From: an uncultured Selenomonadales bacterium
GTDB lineage: Bacteria > Bacillota > Negativicutes > Selenomonadales > Selenomonadaceae
NCBI GenBank assembly: GCA_947165405.1
Contig: CAMVAG010000113.1
Location: 1 to 7,232 of the forward strand
Length of the DNA: 7,232 bases
Direction: 5' to 3'
The notes below the pieces were generated by a model, which was not told where the DNA came from, searched no databases, and saw nothing but the letters and a program-made list of their open reading frames with translations. Every line of letters begins with the position of its first letter. Within the stretch, counting starts at the first letter, position 1. The translations under genes were made by a program, and so were the position numbers. Positions 4,897 to 7,232 of this stretch are shown here, in pieces.

Positions 4897-6250
4897 ATTA
4901 AGCTTGAAAGAAATTGTGCAAGTCACGGGCGCAGAGGCAAATTCTGATGCCGATATTTTTTTTGAAGGCGTTTCGACCGACAGCCGCAGAATTTCTGAAG
5001 GCATGTTGTTCGTCGCGCTCAAAGGCGAAAACAGCAACGGCGAATCTTTTACAAGGGACGCTTTCAAAAAAGGTGCAACGGCAGTCCTCGTGAGCAAGAC
5101 CGCCAAGAGAATCCCCGAAGGCGTCGTTTTGAAAGTCGAGGACACTTTGGAAGCTTATCGGCAAATTGCGGGCGCGTGGCGTGAACGTTTCGATATTCCG
5201 ATTGTCGCGGTCACCGGCTCCAACGGCAAGACCACCACAAAAGATTTGACGGCTGCCGCGCTCAACGGCTGGGGTCACGTGCTCAAGACTTCCGGCAACT
5301 TCAACAACGAAATCGGCGTCCCGATGACTTTGCTTGAACTCAACGAGAAACATCAGGCGGCGGTTGTCGAAATCGGTATGCGCGGGCTCGGTCAGATTGA
5401 ATCTCTTGCCGAAGTCGTTAAGCCGACGATTGGAATTATCACGAACGTCAGCGAGGCTCACATTGAACTTTTGGGTTCGATTGAAAATATCGCGAAGGCA
5501 AAGGGCGAACTTGTCGAGGCAATTAAGAGCGGCGGCACGATTATTTTGAACGCGGATAATCCTCACACGTTGCAGATGAAAAATATCGTTCGCGAGGGCG
5601 TAAAAATTTTGACTTATTCTTTGGAAGAGGGCGCGGCTGATTTTGTTGCGAAGAATATTTTAATCGGCAGCGTGTCGACGGAATTTACTTTGAACTTTCA
5701 CGGCAAGGAATATAATTTTGAAATCCCGATGCTCGGTCGCCACAACGTCTCAAATGCGCTTGGAGCGATTGCGGCAGGTTATGCTGTCGGGTTGACCGTT
5801 CCCGAAGTTCAACGCGGCTTTTCGACTTTGACGACGACGAAGATGCGCTACGAGGTGATTCGACGCGACGGCTTGACGATTATCAATGACGCCTACAACG
5901 CAAGCCCTGCCTCAATGCGTGCGGCGATTCGAACGACCTCTGAAGTTTATAACGGGCGGCTTATTGCGGTTTTGGGCGACATGTTGGAGCTTGGAGAAAT
6001 TTCCGAGAAAGTTCATCGCGAAATCGGCGAGGAGCTTGTTGAACATAAATTCGACACGCTGATAACTTTGGGCGAGCTTGGAAAATTCATTGCGGCGGGA
6101 GCGCGTGACGCCGGCTTGAAAAATGTTTACACCTTCGACACGCACGAGGATGCCGCGAAAAAAATTCTTGAGCTTGTTCACGACGGCGATACGATTTTGT
6201 TCAAGGCTTCGCACGTCATGCACATGGAAAAAATTATCGAGCTGATTTGA
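4889..6250 (+). CDS. murF: UDP-MurNAc-tripeptide:D-Ala-D-Ala ligase (MurF)
   Basis: MurF joins D-Ala-D-Ala to UDP-MurNAc-tripeptide, completing the cytoplasmic pentapeptide precursor. The 453 residues match the family length. Landmarks are VSTDSRR (28-34) in the N-terminal domain, the P-loop VTGSNGKTTTK (108-118), GNFNNEIGVP (136-145), VEIGMRGLGQI (160-170), ITNVSEAHIELLGS (184-197), KAKGEL (203-208) with the lysine expected to be carbamylated, LGRHNVSNALGA (282-293), NDAYNASPASM (333-343) and LGDMLELG (362-369). The C-terminal end reads LFKASHVMHMEKII, where many relatives have KGSRGM-like residues; I take this as natural variation. The gene starts inside the murE stop region (8-base overlap) and ends seven bases before mraY, so the three are almost certainly one transcript. 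No frameshift or repeat insertion is seen. Confidence 0.97.
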   Translation: MDKLSLKEIVQVTGAEANSDADIFFEGVSTDSRRISEGMLFVALKGENSNGESFTRDAFKKGATAVLVSKTAKRIPEGVVLKVEDTLEAYRQIAGAWRERFDIPIVAVTGSNGKTTTKDLTAAALNGWGHVLKTSGNFNNEIGVPMTLLELNEKHQAAVVEIGMRGLGQIESLAEVVKPTIGIITNVSEAHIELLGSIENIAKAKGELVEAIKSGGTIILNADNPHTLQMKNIVREGVKILTYSLEEGAADFVAKNILIGSVSTEFTLNFHGKEYNFEIPMLGRHNVSNALGAIAAGYAVGLTVPEVQRGFSTLTTTKMRYEVIRRDGLTIINDAYNASPASMRAAIRTTSEVYNGRLIAVLGDMLELGEISEKVHREIGEELVEHKFDTLITLGELGKFIAAGARDAGLKNVYTFDTHEDAAKKILELVHDGDTILFKASHVMHMEKIIELI

Positions 6251-6257
6251 GGAAACT

Positions 6258-7214
6258 ATGGAAAAAATTTTAATCGCGGGAGCAATCGCGGCGGGCGTTG
6301 TAATTATGCTTGCGCCGATTTGCATTCCGATTTTGCACCGCTTGAAATTCGGGCAGAGCATTCGCGAGGAAGGTCCCAAAAGTCATCAAAAGAAAAGCGG
6401 CACACCGACGATGGGCGGAATTTTTTTAATCACGGGTATCGTTGCGGCAACATTGATTATCGCCGATTGGAACACGGAAATTTTCCTCGCGCTGTTCATT
6501 TTGCTCGGACATTTTATCTTGGGCTTTATCGACGATTATTTGAAAGTCGTCCGCAAACACAATCAGGGGCTGCTTGCCCGCTACAAACTTCTCGGACAAA
6601 TTATAATCGCGGTCGTCACAACTTTTGTTGCGAACGAACTTTTGTTTGACTTCAAACCGACGATTTGGCTGCCGATAGTCGACGTGACGATTGACGCCGG
6701 GAATTTATATTTGCCGTTCATGTTATTCGTAATGGTCGGGGCGTCAAACGCGGTGAACTTGACTGACGGGCTTGACGGTTTGGCTTCGGGTTGCATGGCG
6801 ATAGCGGCGAGTTGCTACGCGGTGATTTGCTTGCTGACAGGTCACGAGGAGCTTGCAATTTTCTGCGCGGCGATTGTCGGTGCTTGCATTGGCTTTTTGA
6901 AATTCAACTTCCACCCCGCGAAAGTTTTCATGGGCGACACGGGCTCACTTGCTTTGGGCGGAGCGTTTGCGGCGGTCGGTATCCTCACGCGCACGGAAAT
7001 TTTGTTGGCGGTTATCGGCTTCGTGTTCGTGTGTGAGGCTTTGTCGGTTATCCTGCAAGTCATTTCGTTTCAGACGACGGGCAAGAGAATTTTCCGCATG
7101 AGTCCTCTGCATCATCATTTCGAGCTCGGCGGCTGGTCGGAAGTTAAAGTTGTCTTCGTCTTCTGGACGGTCGGATTAATCGCGGGCGTTATCGGCTTGT
7201 CAATGTGTTCTTAA
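6258..7214 (+). CDS. mraY: Phospho-MurNAc-pentapeptide transferase (MraY)
   Basis: MraY is the integral membrane enzyme that transfers phospho-MurNAc-pentapeptide from UDP to undecaprenyl phosphate, making lipid I. The 318-residue length fits the shorter Firmicutes form rather than the roughly 360-residue proteobacterial form. Key residues are present: SHQKKSGTPTMGG (42-54), the GFIDDYLKV motif with Asp92-Asp93, NAVNLTDGLDGLA (164-176), FNFHPAKVFMGDTGS (217-230) with Asp227, and the cytosolic loop SPLHHHFEL (282-290). About ten hydrophobic segments are visible, the first at about residues 4-24 and the last at about 296-316. ATG 6258 follows GAGGA (6249-6253), which overlaps the murF TGA, as in coupled translation. 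The last 18 bases of the window (7215-7232) contain no hairpin; a TTGAAAG-like end could lead to the next dcw gene, commonly murD, but that is outside the window. Confidence 0.97.
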   Translation: MEKILIAGAIAAGVVIMLAPICIPILHRLKFGQSIREEGPKSHQKKSGTPTMGGIFLITGIVAATLIIADWNTEIFLALFILLGHFILGFIDDYLKVVRKHNQGLLARYKLLGQIIIAVVTTFVANELLFDFKPTIWLPIVDVTIDAGNLYLPFMLFVMVGASNAVNLTDGLDGLASGCMAIAASCYAVICLLTGHEELAIFCAAIVGACIGFLKFNFHPAKVFMGDTGSLALGGAFAAVGILTRTEILLAVIGFVFVCEALSVILQVISFQTTGKRIFRMSPLHHHFELGGWSEVKVVFVFWTVGLIAGVIGLSMCS

Positions 7215-7232
7215 GCTGATTTCTTTTGAAAG

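Noticed and set aside
4898..5566. Long open frame of 222 codons on the minus strand opposite murF
   Set aside because: It mirrors the codon pattern of murF, has no ribosome binding site or known motif, and murF itself is unmistakable.

Overview
The window reads as a chromosomal stretch from a bacterium that makes meso-diaminopimelate-type peptidoglycan. MurE carries the DNPR specificity motif. Ribosome binding sites are strong (AGGAGG/GGAGGT), TTG starts are used twice, and MraY is short (318 residues). Together these suggest a Firmicutes-type genome, possibly a diderm Negativicute; the taxon is inference. Base composition is fairly balanced but full of A-tract/T-tract runs (AAAATTTT-like), in genes on both strands.

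Left part, minus strand (1-1707). Reading leftwards come hisH (imidazole glycerol phosphate synthase glutaminase subunit), then a decayed mcrB, then the N-terminal 156 codons of mcrC running off the left edge. mcrB is clearly broken. Its recognisable pieces lie in three frames, with the Walker A glycines and at least two internal blocks missing. The visible part of mcrC is open.

Middle (1708-3325). A 28-base gap separates the divergent starts of hisH and a 529-residue membrane protein fused to a spermidine-synthase-like SAM-binding domain. Both ribosome binding sites sit in this gap, so the promoters must overlap the opposite coding regions.

Right part (3326-7232). A good sigma70-type promoter (TTGTTT-N18-TATAAT) precedes murE-murF-mraY, a tight part of the division/cell wall (dcw) cluster. 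MurE adds meso-DAP to UDP-MurNAc-L-Ala-D-Glu, MurF adds D-Ala-D-Ala, and MraY transfers the phospho-MurNAc-pentapeptide to undecaprenyl phosphate to give lipid I. murE and murF overlap by 8 bases; murF and mraY are 7 bases apart.

The most unusual feature is a heptanucleotide-repeat element found twice, each time in frame inside a housekeeping gene. murE has a two-armed copy (4229-4299) and hisH a one-armed relative (1301-1336). The hisH copy matches one murE arm at 28 of 36 positions. It looks like a small dispersed repeat that is tolerated inside proteins. I see no tRNA, rRNA, CRISPR array, transposase or convincing terminator. No stretch over 300 bases lacks a gene or gene remnant.
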